This document shows, piece by piece, positions 38,934-47,583 of a stretch of 64,000 bases of DNA. The position numbers and the translations under genes are program-made. The notes under the pieces are model-generated. The model searched no databases, was not told the DNA's origin, and saw only the letters and a list, made by a program, of their open reading frames with translations. How positions within the stretch are numbered: the first letter of the stretch is position 1; the number at the start of each line of letters is the position of its first letter. Origin of the DNA: Paraburkholderia dinghuensis (GTDB lineage: Bacteria > Pseudomonadota > Gammaproteobacteria > Burkholderiales > Burkholderiaceae). The stretch covers positions 1 through 64,000 of the forward strand of contig NZ_RQIS01000003.1 of the NCBI RefSeq assembly GCF_003837865.1. Direction: 5' to 3'.

Positions 38934-39487
38934 CATTGCCGTTTTCGTTACCGGCTCCGCAGGGCTCTTCATCGGCACCCGAATGGGATGGGATGAGCTT
39001 TCGGGTGGGAGATGTTCATACACCCGTGCTCGAGTACCGCGAGAATTTCGCTGGCTGGTCGGACGATTTAACGGCACTTTACGAAGTGGCGGCGGGGGAA
39101 AACCATCCGATCGATATCGCGTCCCGTCGCAATGCGATTCAGGAACTGGGAAAATCCATGCGCAGCGGCGACGCGGTCATCACGGAGATCGGATGTTCGT
39201 CGGGCTTCCTGATTCGCGATCTCGTTGCCGAATTCCCCTCGGCCCGTGTCATTGGCGCAAACGTCGTGAACGACCCGTTATACCGGCTCGCGACGCGTCT
39301 GCCCGGAGTCCCCTTGATACGTTTTGATCTCCTGCAATGTCCGTTACCAGATCAAAGTGTCGACGTGCTAATCATGCTCAATGTCCTCGAGCATATTGAG
39401 GACGACGTTGTTGCTCTGCAGCGCGCGTTCAATCCACTGAAGCCGGGCGGAATTCGCGCCTTGGCGACCGCACAGCGCCCACGATAG
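38930..39487 (+). CDS. SAM-dependent methyltransferase, C-terminally truncated
   Basis: 185 residues. The Rossmann core is present: ITEIGCSSGFLIRDL (motif I) and LIMLNVLEHIEDDVVAL, up to LKPGG. There the reading ends after another ten residues (IRALATAQRPR), before the final strands that complete class I methyltransferases. Only 12 bases separate the stop from gtrA-like, so the missing third is deleted rather than frameshifted. It overlaps the GtrB-like gene by four bases. Possibly inactive. Confidence 0.7.
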   Translation: MTLPFSLPAPQGSSSAPEWDGMSFRVGDVHTPVLEYRENFAGWSDDLTALYEVAAGENHPIDIASRRNAIQELGKSMRSGDAVITEIGCSSGFLIRDLVAEFPSARVIGANVVNDPLYRLATRLPGVPLIRFDLLQCPLPDQSVDVLIMLNVLEHIEDDVVALQRAFNPLKPGGIRALATAQRPR

Positions 39488-39499
39488 GCCGTCGGAAAT

Positions 39500-39919
39500 A
39501 TGCAACGTCTCAACACTCTCGTGTCAGCTCATTTTTTCACGCTTACGAAATTCGGCATTGTTGGAGCAATTACGGCCGGGATCTATTTTCTCGTGATGTG
39601 GATCGCGAATTCGCTGATCGGATTGCACTACATCGTCTCGGTCACGGCGGCATACTTGATCTCGACGACGTTTCATTTCCTTGCCAATCGTCACTTCACG
39701 TTTGGCGCCGTCGATGAGTCGCACGCAAACCAGTTACTCCGCTATCTGGTCATGTGGGTTGTGAACTATGCAATCACGATAATCATAGTCAGCCGTTGTG
39801 TGAAGGACTTCGGACTATCGCCTTATATGGGAGCTTTCATTTCTATTGTCGCGACAGTCATAACAGGCTATCTATTCTCAAGGTTCTGGATTTTCAGGGG
39901 TAGGGGGATTAGAACATGA
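39500..39919 (+). CDS. GtrA-family small membrane protein
   Basis: 139 residues with four membrane segments in the GtrA arrangement: KFGIVGAITAGIYFLVMW first and GYLFSRFWIFR last, the typical GtrA ending. GtrA proteins are thought to flip undecaprenyl-phosphate-sugar to the periplasm. Together with the GtrB-like gene two positions upstream it forms two of the three parts of a Gtr glycan-decoration system; candidate third parts are the large membrane proteins at 48182 and 51642. Confidence 0.85.
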   Translation: MQRLNTLVSAHFFTLTKFGIVGAITAGIYFLVMWIANSLIGLHYIVSVTAAYLISTTFHFLANRHFTFGAVDESHANQLLRYLVMWVVNYAITIIIVSRCVKDFGLSPYMGAFISIVATVITGYLFSRFWIFRGRGIRT

Positions 39920-40881
39920 GTCGATATGTGGTAACTGGATGCGCTGGTTTCATCGGGAGTAATCTCGTCGATCGACTGTTGGCAGATGGTCATTCTGTCT
40001 TCGGTATCGACAATTTCAGTACTGGCCAGCGCCGGTTCCTCGACTTGGCACTTAAGAACCCCAGTTTCAAGCTGTTCGAAATCGATATTCTGGATCTTGA
40101 CGTTTTGAGGCAGGCATTTGCCGGCGCGGAAGCCGTATTTCATCTGGCGGCCAACGCTGACGTCCGCTTCGGGACCGAGCATCCGCGCAAAGACCTCGAG
40201 CAGAACACGATCGCTACGTACAACGTGCTGGAGGCGATGCGTCACAGCGGAATCAGGAAGATTGCATTTTCGTCGACGGGCTCGGTGTACGGTGAAGCTC
40301 AAGTTGTGCCGACGCCAGAAGATGGACCGTTTCCGGTGCAGACTTCATTGTATGGCGCGTCCAAAGCGGCGGGCGAAGGGCTGATTTCCGCGTATTGCGA
40401 GGGTTTCGGATTTCAGGCTTGCATCTTCCGCTTCGTGTCGATACTGGGCGAGCGGTACACGCATGGTCACGTCTTTGATTTCTATCGCAAACTCAAGGAC
40501 GATCCGTCGCGCTTGCCCGTATTGGGCAACGGCAAGCAACGCAAGTCGTATCTTTACGTTCAGGACTGTATCGATGCTATTTTGCTCGCGATGAACAAGG
40601 CACCGGATAAGGTGAACATATTCAATCTCGGCGTGGATGGATACTGCGAGGTGAACGACTCCATCGGGTGGATCTGCGAACAGCTCAACGTCAAGCCTCG
40701 ACTCGAGTACGCGGGTGGTGATCGGGGCTGGATCGGAGACAATCCGTTCATCTTTCTCGACACGAAGAGAATTCAGTCGCTGGGATGGAGACCCAAATAC
40801 GGGATTCGCGAGGGCGTGATCAAAACGGTCGAATATCTTCGCGCCAATGAATGGGTCTTCGAGATGAGAGACCGATCATGA
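39916..40881 (+). CDS. NAD-dependent sugar epimerase/dehydratase
   Basis: 321 residues, extended SDR fold. GCAGFIGSNLVDRLL binds NAD, FSSTGSVYGEA and YGASKAAGEGLI hold the catalytic Ser and Tyr/Lys, and QDCIDAILLAM is typical of UDP-glucose 4-epimerase-like enzymes. Substrate unknown; in this operon a GDP-heptose or a UDP-sugar is possible. It overlaps gtrA-like by four bases and the next gene by four bases. Confidence 0.85.
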   Translation: MSRYVVTGCAGFIGSNLVDRLLADGHSVFGIDNFSTGQRRFLDLALKNPSFKLFEIDILDLDVLRQAFAGAEAVFHLAANADVRFGTEHPRKDLEQNTIATYNVLEAMRHSGIRKIAFSSTGSVYGEAQVVPTPEDGPFPVQTSLYGASKAAGEGLISAYCEGFGFQACIFRFVSILGERYTHGHVFDFYRKLKDDPSRLPVLGNGKQRKSYLYVQDCIDAILLAMNKAPDKVNIFNLGVDGYCEVNDSIGWICEQLNVKPRLEYAGGDRGWIGDNPFIFLDTKRIQSLGWRPKYGIREGVIKTVEYLRANEWVFEMRDRS

Positions 40882-42182
40882 AAATTTGCGTGCAAGGACT
40901 TTGGCACCTTGGGTCCGTAACTGCGGCGTGCTGCGCATCTGTCGGGCATGACGTGGTCGGTCTCGACGCAGATGAACAGACCATCAATGATCTCCGCTCG
41001 GGAAAGGCGCCACTTTTCGAGCCGGGATTGGATGCACTACTGAGCGACGGATTGAACTCCGGTCGGCTACGTTTTACGACAGACATCGAAAGCGCCGTAG
41101 GGGATATCGATGTTCTGTGGGTCGCGTTTGATACTCCCGTGGACGACAACGATAAGGCGGATGTCGATTTTGTCCTCGAACAGATCAAGAGCGTGTTGCC
41201 CGCCTTGCGCTCAAAAGCTGTCGTGCTGGTGTCGTCGCAAATGCCTGTGGGTTCGATGCGCATCCTGGAGCAGTTTGCCACCGAAACGCAGCACGACAAG
41301 CAGTTTGCGTTTGCTTACTCGCCCGAGAACCTGCGCCTTGGCAAGGCAATCGATGTGTTCCTGAAGCCGGATCGCATCGTTGTCGGAACGAACGTTTCCG
41401 AGGCACGTGTCGTATTGGAGGGGCTCGTCGCGCCAATTACGGACAAGGTGGAGTGGATGTCCATTGCGTCGGCCGAGATGACCAAGCATGCGATCAACGC
41501 ATTCCTCGCCATATCGGTGACCTTTGCGAATGAGATCGCATCCATATGCGAAGCGGTGGGCGCGGATGCGACGGAGGTCGCACGTGGGTTGAAGACCGAG
41601 GCACGGATCGGCCCCAAGGCGTACGTTTCTCCGGGCGGACCGTTCGCGGGTGGAACACTGGCGCGTGACATCGAGTTTCTCGGTCTGGCTAGCAAGGCAT
41701 CTGGACTAACGACACCTCTTCTATCGTCGGTGCGCGCAAGCAACGACGAACATAAGAATTGGGTACGGCGAAAATTGCTTGGCCGGTTTCCGAGTCTGGA
41801 AGGCATTACCGTTGCCATTTGGGGCCTCACCTATAAGCCGGGCACCGACACGCTGCGTCGCTCACTTGCGGTGGAACTTTGTGACTGGTTGATTGCTCAA
41901 GGTGCGGTGGTGCATGTACATGATCCAGTCGTTCGAGAACTGCCGGCCCGCTGGGAAGGCCGCGTCAGCAGTTTCGCCAACGCCGGGGATGCCGTAAAAC
42001 GTGTCGATGCTCTCGTGGTGGGCACCGAATGGCCAATGTTTCGTGAGGCAGGAGCGAAGCTTCAGGCTTACGCGAAGCCCGAACTGCTCGTGATCGATGC
42101 CAACCGACATCTGGAGTCTTCGTTGACGAGTTTAACCACAGTCGAATATGTAGCGGTGGGGACGTCTTCACACGGGCACTGA
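40878..42182 (+). CDS. UDP-glucose/GDP-mannose dehydrogenase-family protein lacking the catalytic cysteine
   Basis: 434 residues with all three domains of nucleotide-sugar dehydrogenases. The N-terminal GLWHLGSVTAACCA binds NAD and EMTKHAINAFLA holds the active-site Lys and Asn (203 and 207). The usual GGSCFPKD block reads AGGTLARD (257-264), placing threonine where the thioester-forming cysteine belongs. Without it, full oxidation to a uronic acid should not occur; a ketose or aldehyde intermediate, or another reaction, is possible. ATG at 40878 overlaps the epimerase stop. Confidence 0.8.
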   Translation: MKICVQGLWHLGSVTAACCASVGHDVVGLDADEQTINDLRSGKAPLFEPGLDALLSDGLNSGRLRFTTDIESAVGDIDVLWVAFDTPVDDNDKADVDFVLEQIKSVLPALRSKAVVLVSSQMPVGSMRILEQFATETQHDKQFAFAYSPENLRLGKAIDVFLKPDRIVVGTNVSEARVVLEGLVAPITDKVEWMSIASAEMTKHAINAFLAISVTFANEIASICEAVGADATEVARGLKTEARIGPKAYVSPGGPFAGGTLARDIEFLGLASKASGLTTPLLSSVRASNDEHKNWVRRKLLGRFPSLEGITVAIWGLTYKPGTDTLRRSLAVELCDWLIAQGAVVHVHDPVVRELPARWEGRVSSFANAGDAVKRVDALVVGTEWPMFREAGAKLQAYAKPELLVIDANRHLESSLTSLTTVEYVAVGTSSHGH

Positions 42183-42183
42183 C

Positions 42184-43059
42184 ATGGAAAAAGTACTGTC
42201 GGGCAGGATCGCGCTGGTCACGGGCGCAAGCCAGGGATTCGGCCTCGAAGTCGCACGGTCATTTTTGTCGGCGGGTGCCGATTTGATGCTGTGTGCCCGG
42301 GATATGGAATTGCTGGAAAGTGCGCGCGCCGAACTGGCAAGTTCGGCTGAAGCGGGGCAACGAATTCTTGCCATGGCGGCCGATGTTTCGAATGCGCAAC
42401 AGGTTCGAACTCTGGTCGATGCGACCATCAACGAACTCGGTGGCTTGCACATTCTCGTGAATAACGCTGGCATCTACGGTCCGAAAGGTCAGATCGAAGA
42501 TGTAGACTGGCATTCCTGGACCCAGGCGATCGAGATCAACGTGTACGGCTCGATCTTGATGTGCAAGGCAGCATTGCCGCATCTCAAGGCTCAGGCGTAC
42601 GGAAAGATTATTCAGTTGTCCGGCGGTGGTGCGACAAGCCCGATGCCTCGCATCAGCGCGTATGCGGTATCGAAGGCCGCGATTGTGAGGTTTGCCGAGA
42701 CTCTCGCGGAGGAAGTACGAGGCACCGGCATCGATGTCAACTCGATTGCGCCAGGGGCCTTGAATACCCGGATGCTTGACGAAGTGCTTGAAGCGGGACC
42801 CGCGAGAGTCGGGAGGGACTTCTATGAACGCGCCATCAAGCAGAAGGACACGGGGGGCGTGCCATTGCACCGTGGCGCTGAACTCGCCGTCTTTCTGGCG
42901 TCTGGTGCGAGCGATGGAATTACGGGCAAGCTCATTAGCGCCGTGTGGGATAACTGGGAGCATTGGCCCGACCATCTGGAAAAGCTATCGAGTAGCGATG
43001 TCTACACGCTTCGGCGCATCGTCGGGCGCGACCGCGGATTTGAGGTGGGTGACAAATGA
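42184..43059 (+). CDS. short-chain dehydrogenase/reductase
   Basis: 291 residues. The classical SDR motifs are complete: TGASQGFGLEVA, NNAG at about 96, and YAVSK with the catalytic Tyr and Lys. The C-terminal 50 residues exceed the usual SDR length and end DRGFEVGDK. It overlaps the Gfo/Idh-type gene by four bases. In this operon it likely oxidises or reduces a sugar hydroxyl, perhaps on a heptose; the substrate is not known. Confidence 0.85.
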   Translation: MEKVLSGRIALVTGASQGFGLEVARSFLSAGADLMLCARDMELLESARAELASSAEAGQRILAMAADVSNAQQVRTLVDATINELGGLHILVNNAGIYGPKGQIEDVDWHSWTQAIEINVYGSILMCKAALPHLKAQAYGKIIQLSGGGATSPMPRISAYAVSKAAIVRFAETLAEEVRGTGIDVNSIAPGALNTRMLDEVLEAGPARVGRDFYERAIKQKDTGGVPLHRGAELAVFLASGASDGITGKLISAVWDNWEHWPDHLEKLSSSDVYTLRRIVGRDRGFEVGDK

Positions 43060-44063
43060 GTGCCAACACCACATTCGGTATCGGAATCATTGGTTGCGGT
43101 CTAATCGGGCAGAAGCGGGCGAAGGCGCTTGGCCCCAACGGCAAACTGGTTGCCTGTGCCGACGTTGACCTTGCCAGGGCGGAGGGTCTTGCAAAAAGTG
43201 CCAATGCGCAGGCCTTTTCCAACTGGCGCGAACTGCTCGCGTCGCGTGATGTTCAGATCGTCGTGATAGCGACTCTTCATGATTCGCTTGCGGAACTGAC
43301 TTGTGCGGCGATTCAGGCGGGTAAGCACGTGCTTGTCGAAAAGCCAGCTGCGAGATCGTCGATAGAACTCGAACCCGTATTGCACGCCGCGAAGAATAGC
43401 GGCGTGAAAGTTCGCGTCGGCTTCAATCATCGCTACCATCGGGCTCTGCTCAAGGCCAGGGAAATTGTCGACTCCGGTGTATTGGGCGACCTCATGTTCA
43501 TCCGGGCACGGTACGGTCACGGCGCACGGATCGGTTACGACAGGGAATGGCGCGCAGATCCCCGGCTTTCCGGCGGAGGCGAACTGATTGACCAGGGGCC
43601 TCACCTCATCGACCTCTCGCGCTGGTTCCTCGGCGACTTCAACGAGGTTCAGGGTTTCGCGCATACGTACTACTGGGACATGCCGGTGGACGACAACGGA
43701 TTCATGATTCTCAAGACGCCTGCGAAGCAGGTTGCGTTCTTGCACGCCTCGTGTACGGAATGGAAGAATCTGTTTTCGATGGAGATATATGGAAAAGGGG
43801 GCAAGCTCGACATTTCCGGCCTCGGTGGAAGCTATGGAGTCGAGCGGCTGACCCACTACAAAATGCTTCCAGAAATGGGGCCGCCCGAGACAACGTCCTG
43901 GGAATATCCAATGGCGGACAATTCCTGGCTCGTGGAGATGACGGAGTTTTACGAGGACATTCGCGTTGGCCGTCAGCCGGCAGCGGGGCTCGGCGATGCG
44001 CATGCAGCGTTAGAAATCATCGAACGGATCTATAGGGAGTCGGGATATGATCATCGCGCGTAG
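43056..44063 (+). CDS. Gfo/Idh/MocA-family oxidoreductase
   Basis: 335 residues. The N-terminal GIGIIGCGLIGQKRAKAL binds NAD(P) and the EKPAARS block contains the family EKP lysine. SGGGELIDQGPHLIDLSRWF is the substrate-side motif with the conserved histidine. Members oxidise or reduce sugars and nucleotide sugars at C3 or other positions. It overlaps the SDR before it by four bases and the kinase after it by 17 bases, so it belongs to the same transcript. Confidence 0.87.
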   Translation: MSANTTFGIGIIGCGLIGQKRAKALGPNGKLVACADVDLARAEGLAKSANAQAFSNWRELLASRDVQIVVIATLHDSLAELTCAAIQAGKHVLVEKPAARSSIELEPVLHAAKNSGVKVRVGFNHRYHRALLKAREIVDSGVLGDLMFIRARYGHGARIGYDREWRADPRLSGGGELIDQGPHLIDLSRWFLGDFNEVQGFAHTYYWDMPVDDNGFMILKTPAKQVAFLHASCTEWKNLFSMEIYGKGGKLDISGLGGSYGVERLTHYKMLPEMGPPETTSWEYPMADNSWLVEMTEFYEDIRVGRQPAAGLGDAHAALEIIERIYRESGYDHRA

Positions 44064-45030
44064 TCCATTGCGTATATCGTTGGGCGGTGGAGGCACCGAC
44101 CTTCCGTCGTACTATCGCGAACACGAGGGGTTCCTGGTATCGGCGGCGATCGACAAGTACGTGTACGTGACTGTTATGCGCCCGTTCGCTGAAGGGATCT
44201 ATCTTAAGTATTCACAGCTCGAGCAAGTCGAGAAGATCGCGGATGTCAAGCATCCCATCATTCGCGAAGCGCTTCAGATCCTGGACTTCAAGACTCCTCA
44301 GGTTGAAATCACCACGCTCGCGGATATTCCGGCCGGCACGGGTCTGGGTTCGTCCGGCAGTTTTACGACGGCTTTGCTCAAGGCGCTGTACACCCATCGC
44401 AAACGTTGCCTGCATCAGGAAGAGTTGGCCGCGCTCGCGTGCCACATCGAGATTGATCGGCTCGCGCAGCCGATTGGCAAGCAGGATCAATACATTGCCG
44501 CGGTTGGCGGCGTTACATGTTTTACCTTTCATCAGGACGACAGAGTTACCGCGACGCCTCTGAAGCTAAGACCCGACTCGATGTTTGATCTCGAGGACAA
44601 TCTACTGCTGTTCTTCACGGGCTATTCACGAAGCGCTAGCGGCATATTGAAGGATCAGCAGGTTCGCTCGGAAAAAAACGACGCGGAAATGCTCAACAAC
44701 CTGCACTACGTAAAGGAACTCGGGTATCGCAGCAAGGAGGCGCTGGAGACCGGAAACATGATCCAGTTCGGGGAGTTGATGCATGAGCACTGGGAGCACA
44801 AAAAGAAGCGCTCCGGTGGCATGAGCAATCCGAAGATCGACGAATGGTACGACCTTGCGATCAGGAACGGTGCGGTCGGCGGTAAACTCGTCGGCGCTGG
44901 AGGTGGCGGATTCCTGATGTTCCTCGCGCATGACCGCAACAAGCTGCGACGTACTATGGCAGCCTCCGGGCTTGAGGAAGTGCGCTTCCGTTTTGATTTC
45001 GAGGGCACGAAAGTCGTGCTTTCGTCATGA
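44047..45030 (+). CDS. hddA: D-glycero-alpha-D-manno-heptose 7-phosphate 1-kinase (HddA)
   Basis: 327 residues, GHMP kinase family. It begins MIIARSPLRISLGGGGTDLPSYY, a hallmark of HddA. The ATP-binding loop IPAGTGLGSSGSFTTALLKAL is complete and the C-terminal GKLVGAGGGGFLMFLA is the third GHMP motif. It phosphorylates heptose 7-phosphate at C1 with alpha configuration, the branch that leads to GDP-heptose. The following genes supply every other step of that pathway. Confidence 0.92.
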   Translation: MIIARSPLRISLGGGGTDLPSYYREHEGFLVSAAIDKYVYVTVMRPFAEGIYLKYSQLEQVEKIADVKHPIIREALQILDFKTPQVEITTLADIPAGTGLGSSGSFTTALLKALYTHRKRCLHQEELAALACHIEIDRLAQPIGKQDQYIAAVGGVTCFTFHQDDRVTATPLKLRPDSMFDLEDNLLLFFTGYSRSASGILKDQQVRSEKNDAEMLNNLHYVKELGYRSKEALETGNMIQFGELMHEHWEHKKKRSGGMSNPKIDEWYDLAIRNGAVGGKLVGAGGGGFLMFLAHDRNKLRRTMAASGLEEVRFRFDFEGTKVVLSS

Positions 45031-45731
45031 CATTGCCCGTAGCCATTCTCGCCGGCGGTCTTGCGACAAGACTCCGGCCGATTACGGAGAAGATACCCAA
45101 GGCGCTGGTCGACGTCGCCGGCGAACCTTTCGTGTTTCGGCAACTGCGGTACTTGCGTGACCAAGGAATCCGTCGCGTGGTGCTGTGTGTCGGTTTCCTC
45201 GGGGAATTGGTCCAGGACGCGGTAGGAGACGGCTCGCAGTTTGACATTGACGTTGCGTATTCCACTGATGGGGACATCCTGCTCGGCACGGGCGGTGCGC
45301 TGAAACGCGCGCTTCCGTTGCTAGGAGAACACTTCTTCGTTCTTTACGGAGACTCGTTTCTTCCTGTGGATTTCGCCCCCATAGAGATCGCTTTCATGGC
45401 CAGTGGAAAGAAGGCGCTCATGACCGTTCTGAAAAATGAAGATCGGTGGGATAAAAGTAATGTTCTGTTTCGCGATGGGAACCTTGTTGAATACAACAAG
45501 CGCGATCCGCGGCTCGAGATGGAGTACATTGACTACGGACTAGGCGCTCTGGATGGCGGAGCGCTCGACACCTACCCGGACGATAAGCCGTTCGACCTTG
45601 CCGATGTTTATCACACGCTGTCGCTCGAACATCAGTTGGCCGGATACGAAGTACATCAACGTTTCTATGAGATCGGTTCGCACTCTGGTCTTAAGGAGGC
45701 CGAAATGTTTTTCTCAAGGAGGGTCGGGTAA
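45027..45731 (+). CDS. hddC: D-glycero-alpha-D-manno-heptose 1-phosphate guanylyltransferase (HddC)
   Basis: 234 residues of the nucleotidyltransferase fold: VAILAGGLATRLRPITEKIPKALVDVAG, then FVLYGDSFLPVDF with the metal-binding Asp. It would make GDP-D-glycero-alpha-D-manno-heptose from the 1-phosphate. Placement between hddA and gmhA supports HddC over a glucose-1-phosphate enzyme. It overlaps hddA by four bases and gmhA by one. Confidence 0.88.
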   Translation: MTLPVAILAGGLATRLRPITEKIPKALVDVAGEPFVFRQLRYLRDQGIRRVVLCVGFLGELVQDAVGDGSQFDIDVAYSTDGDILLGTGGALKRALPLLGEHFFVLYGDSFLPVDFAPIEIAFMASGKKALMTVLKNEDRWDKSNVLFRDGNLVEYNKRDPRLEMEYIDYGLGALDGGALDTYPDDKPFDLADVYHTLSLEHQLAGYEVHQRFYEIGSHSGLKEAEMFFSRRVG

Positions 45732-46339
45732 TGGGCTACGCGCAGCAACACCTGAACGAAGCAATTGAGATCATCCAGAAGATGGATGTGCCGGCAATCG
45801 AGAACATGGCGGAACTGCTAGCTACCGTGAAGAAAGATGGCGGACGTATTTTCTTCCTGGGTGTGGGCGGTAGCGCGGGAAATTGCTCTCACGCCGTGAA
45901 CGATTTCCGGAAGATCGTTGGTATCGAGTCGTACGCTCCGACGGACAACGTATCGGAACTGACCGCACGCACGAATGACGAAGGATGGTCGACGATTTTC
46001 GTCGAATGGCTCAAGACGAGTAAGCTGCTTGCGAAAGACGCCGTCTTTATCTTTTCGGTCGGCGGAGGCAATCTCGAGAAGAACATCAGCCCCAACCTCG
46101 TCGAAGCCTTGAAGTTCGCGAAGACGGTCGGCGCGAGGATCACTGGCGTGGTTGGGCGCGACGGCGGGTATACGGCGCAGGTAGCGGACGCATGCGTGAT
46201 CGTTCCGACGGTCAACTCGGAGACGATCACGCCTCACGCCGAAGCGTTTCAGGCTGTTGTGTGGCACCTGCTTGTGTCTCACCCGGCACTCAAGGCCAAT
46301 CAGACGAAGTGGGAATCCGCTACCGCTGCGGTCAAGTAA
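45731..46339 (+). CDS. gmhA: sedoheptulose 7-phosphate isomerase (GmhA)
   Basis: 202 residues, SIS fold. The phosphosugar-binding GVGGSAGNCSHAVNDFRK and IFSVGGGNLEKNISPNLVEAL are typical of GmhA and its paralogues. It isomerises sedoheptulose 7-phosphate to D-glycero-D-manno-heptose 7-phosphate, the first dedicated step. A core-LPS gmhA probably exists elsewhere, so this copy would serve the polysaccharide only. Confidence 0.9.
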   Translation: MGYAQQHLNEAIEIIQKMDVPAIENMAELLATVKKDGGRIFFLGVGGSAGNCSHAVNDFRKIVGIESYAPTDNVSELTARTNDEGWSTIFVEWLKTSKLLAKDAVFIFSVGGGNLEKNISPNLVEALKFAKTVGARITGVVGRDGGYTAQVADACVIVPTVNSETITPHAEAFQAVVWHLLVSHPALKANQTKWESATAAVK

Positions 46340-46870
46340 ATGAGGCGCGCGATCTTTCTGGATCGGGACGGTGTCATCAATCGCTCGGTCGTGCGTGACG
46401 GCAAACCGTATCCACCGTCTTCGGTGGCCGAGGTCGTCATTCTGCCGGGTGTTGCGGAGGCACTTGCGGCCCTCCACGACGCAGGTTACCTGTTGATCGT
46501 GGTGACGAACCAACCCGATGTGGCGCGTGGCACGACGTCCAAGGCTGCGGTCGAAGCGATCAACCATCATCTGAATGCGCATTTGACACTCGACGAGTTT
46601 CGGACCTGCTATCACGACAGCACTGACGGGTGCGACTGCCGAAAACCACAGCCCGGATCGCTGCTGTCGGCCGCTTCGCAGTATTCGATCGATCTGAGTC
46701 GAAGCTATATGGTTGGCGACAGGTGGCGAGACATCGAAGCGGGAACTCGCGCCGGCTGCAAAACGATATTCATCGACTACGGCTACGACGAGAAGCGGCC
46801 GGAAGCGCCAGATTTCATCGTGACGTCTCTGCTGGAGGCGTCAAAAATTATCTTGAGGGAGACGTTATGA
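46340..46870 (+). CDS. gmhB: D-glycero-D-manno-heptose 1,7-bisphosphate 7-phosphatase (GmhB)
   Basis: 176 residues, HAD fold. The nucleophile motif IFLDRDGVINRSV is at residues 4-16; C-x-C and other zinc-loop residues appear at GCDCRKPQPG, and the final YMVGDRWRDIEAG completes the site. It removes the 7-phosphate of heptose bisphosphate. It starts directly after the gmhA stop and overlaps the transaldolase start by four bases. Confidence 0.9.
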   Translation: MRRAIFLDRDGVINRSVVRDGKPYPPSSVAEVVILPGVAEALAALHDAGYLLIVVTNQPDVARGTTSKAAVEAINHHLNAHLTLDEFRTCYHDSTDGCDCRKPQPGSLLSAASQYSIDLSRSYMVGDRWRDIEAGTRAGCKTIFIDYGYDEKRPEAPDFIVTSLLEASKIILRETL

Positions 46871-47583
46871 ATACGGCTAGCGATCTGAAAATCAAGATCT
46901 TCGCAGACGGTGCGGACAAGGGCGGCATGCTTGAGATGTACGCAAAGTCGTTCGTCAAGGGCTTGACCACGAATCCGACGCTGATGAAAAAAGCGGGCAT
47001 TACTGATTACAGGGCTTTCTGCAAAGACATTCTCGTTTCCATCAAGGACAAGCCACTGTCGTTCGAAGTCTTCTCGGACGATTTCGCGGAAATGGAGCGC
47101 CAGGCGTTGGAGATCGCGAGCTGGGGCGACAACGTGTACGTCAAGATTCCGGTGACCAATACCAAGCGCGAAACCTGCTATTCACTTGTCACGAAACTCG
47201 CGGCGCAGCAGGTCAAGCTGAACGTGACCGCGTTGATGACGCTGACTCAGGTTCGTGATGTAGCGGCTTCGCTCGACCCGAATGTGCCAAGCTACGTGTC
47301 CGTATTTGCAGGCCGTATTGCCGATACTGGGCGCGATCCTGTGCCGTTGATGGCGGCAGCCGTGGAGCAACTGAAGGTGGCACCGGCGGCCGAACTTATC
47401 TGGGCTAGTCCGCGGGAACTGATGAATATTTTCCAGGCAGACGCGATTGGTTGTCAGATCATTACGGTTACGAACGACATTCTGAAGAAGTTGTCGTTGG
47501 TTGGTTATGATTTGGACGAGTACTCGCTTGATACGGTGAAGATGTTCTATAACGACGCCGTTGCGGCTGGATTCAAGTTGTAG
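46867..47583 (+). CDS. transaldolase-family protein
   Basis: 238 residues, a small TalC-like aldolase barrel. FVKGLTTNPTLMKKAG is the family start and VYVKIPVTN carries the Schiff-base lysine. LNVTALMTLTQV and YVSVFAGRIADTGRDP follow as in fructose-6-phosphate aldolase/transaldolase. It overlaps gmhB and is the last gene of the GDP-heptose row. It may make sedoheptulose 7-phosphate, the substrate of GmhA, inside the operon itself; that link is inference. Confidence 0.85.
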   Translation: MNTASDLKIKIFADGADKGGMLEMYAKSFVKGLTTNPTLMKKAGITDYRAFCKDILVSIKDKPLSFEVFSDDFAEMERQALEIASWGDNVYVKIPVTNTKRETCYSLVTKLAAQQVKLNVTALMTLTQVRDVAASLDPNVPSYVSVFAGRIADTGRDPVPLMAAAVEQLKVAPAAELIWASPRELMNIFQADAIGCQIITVTNDILKKLSLVGYDLDEYSLDTVKMFYNDAVAAGFKL

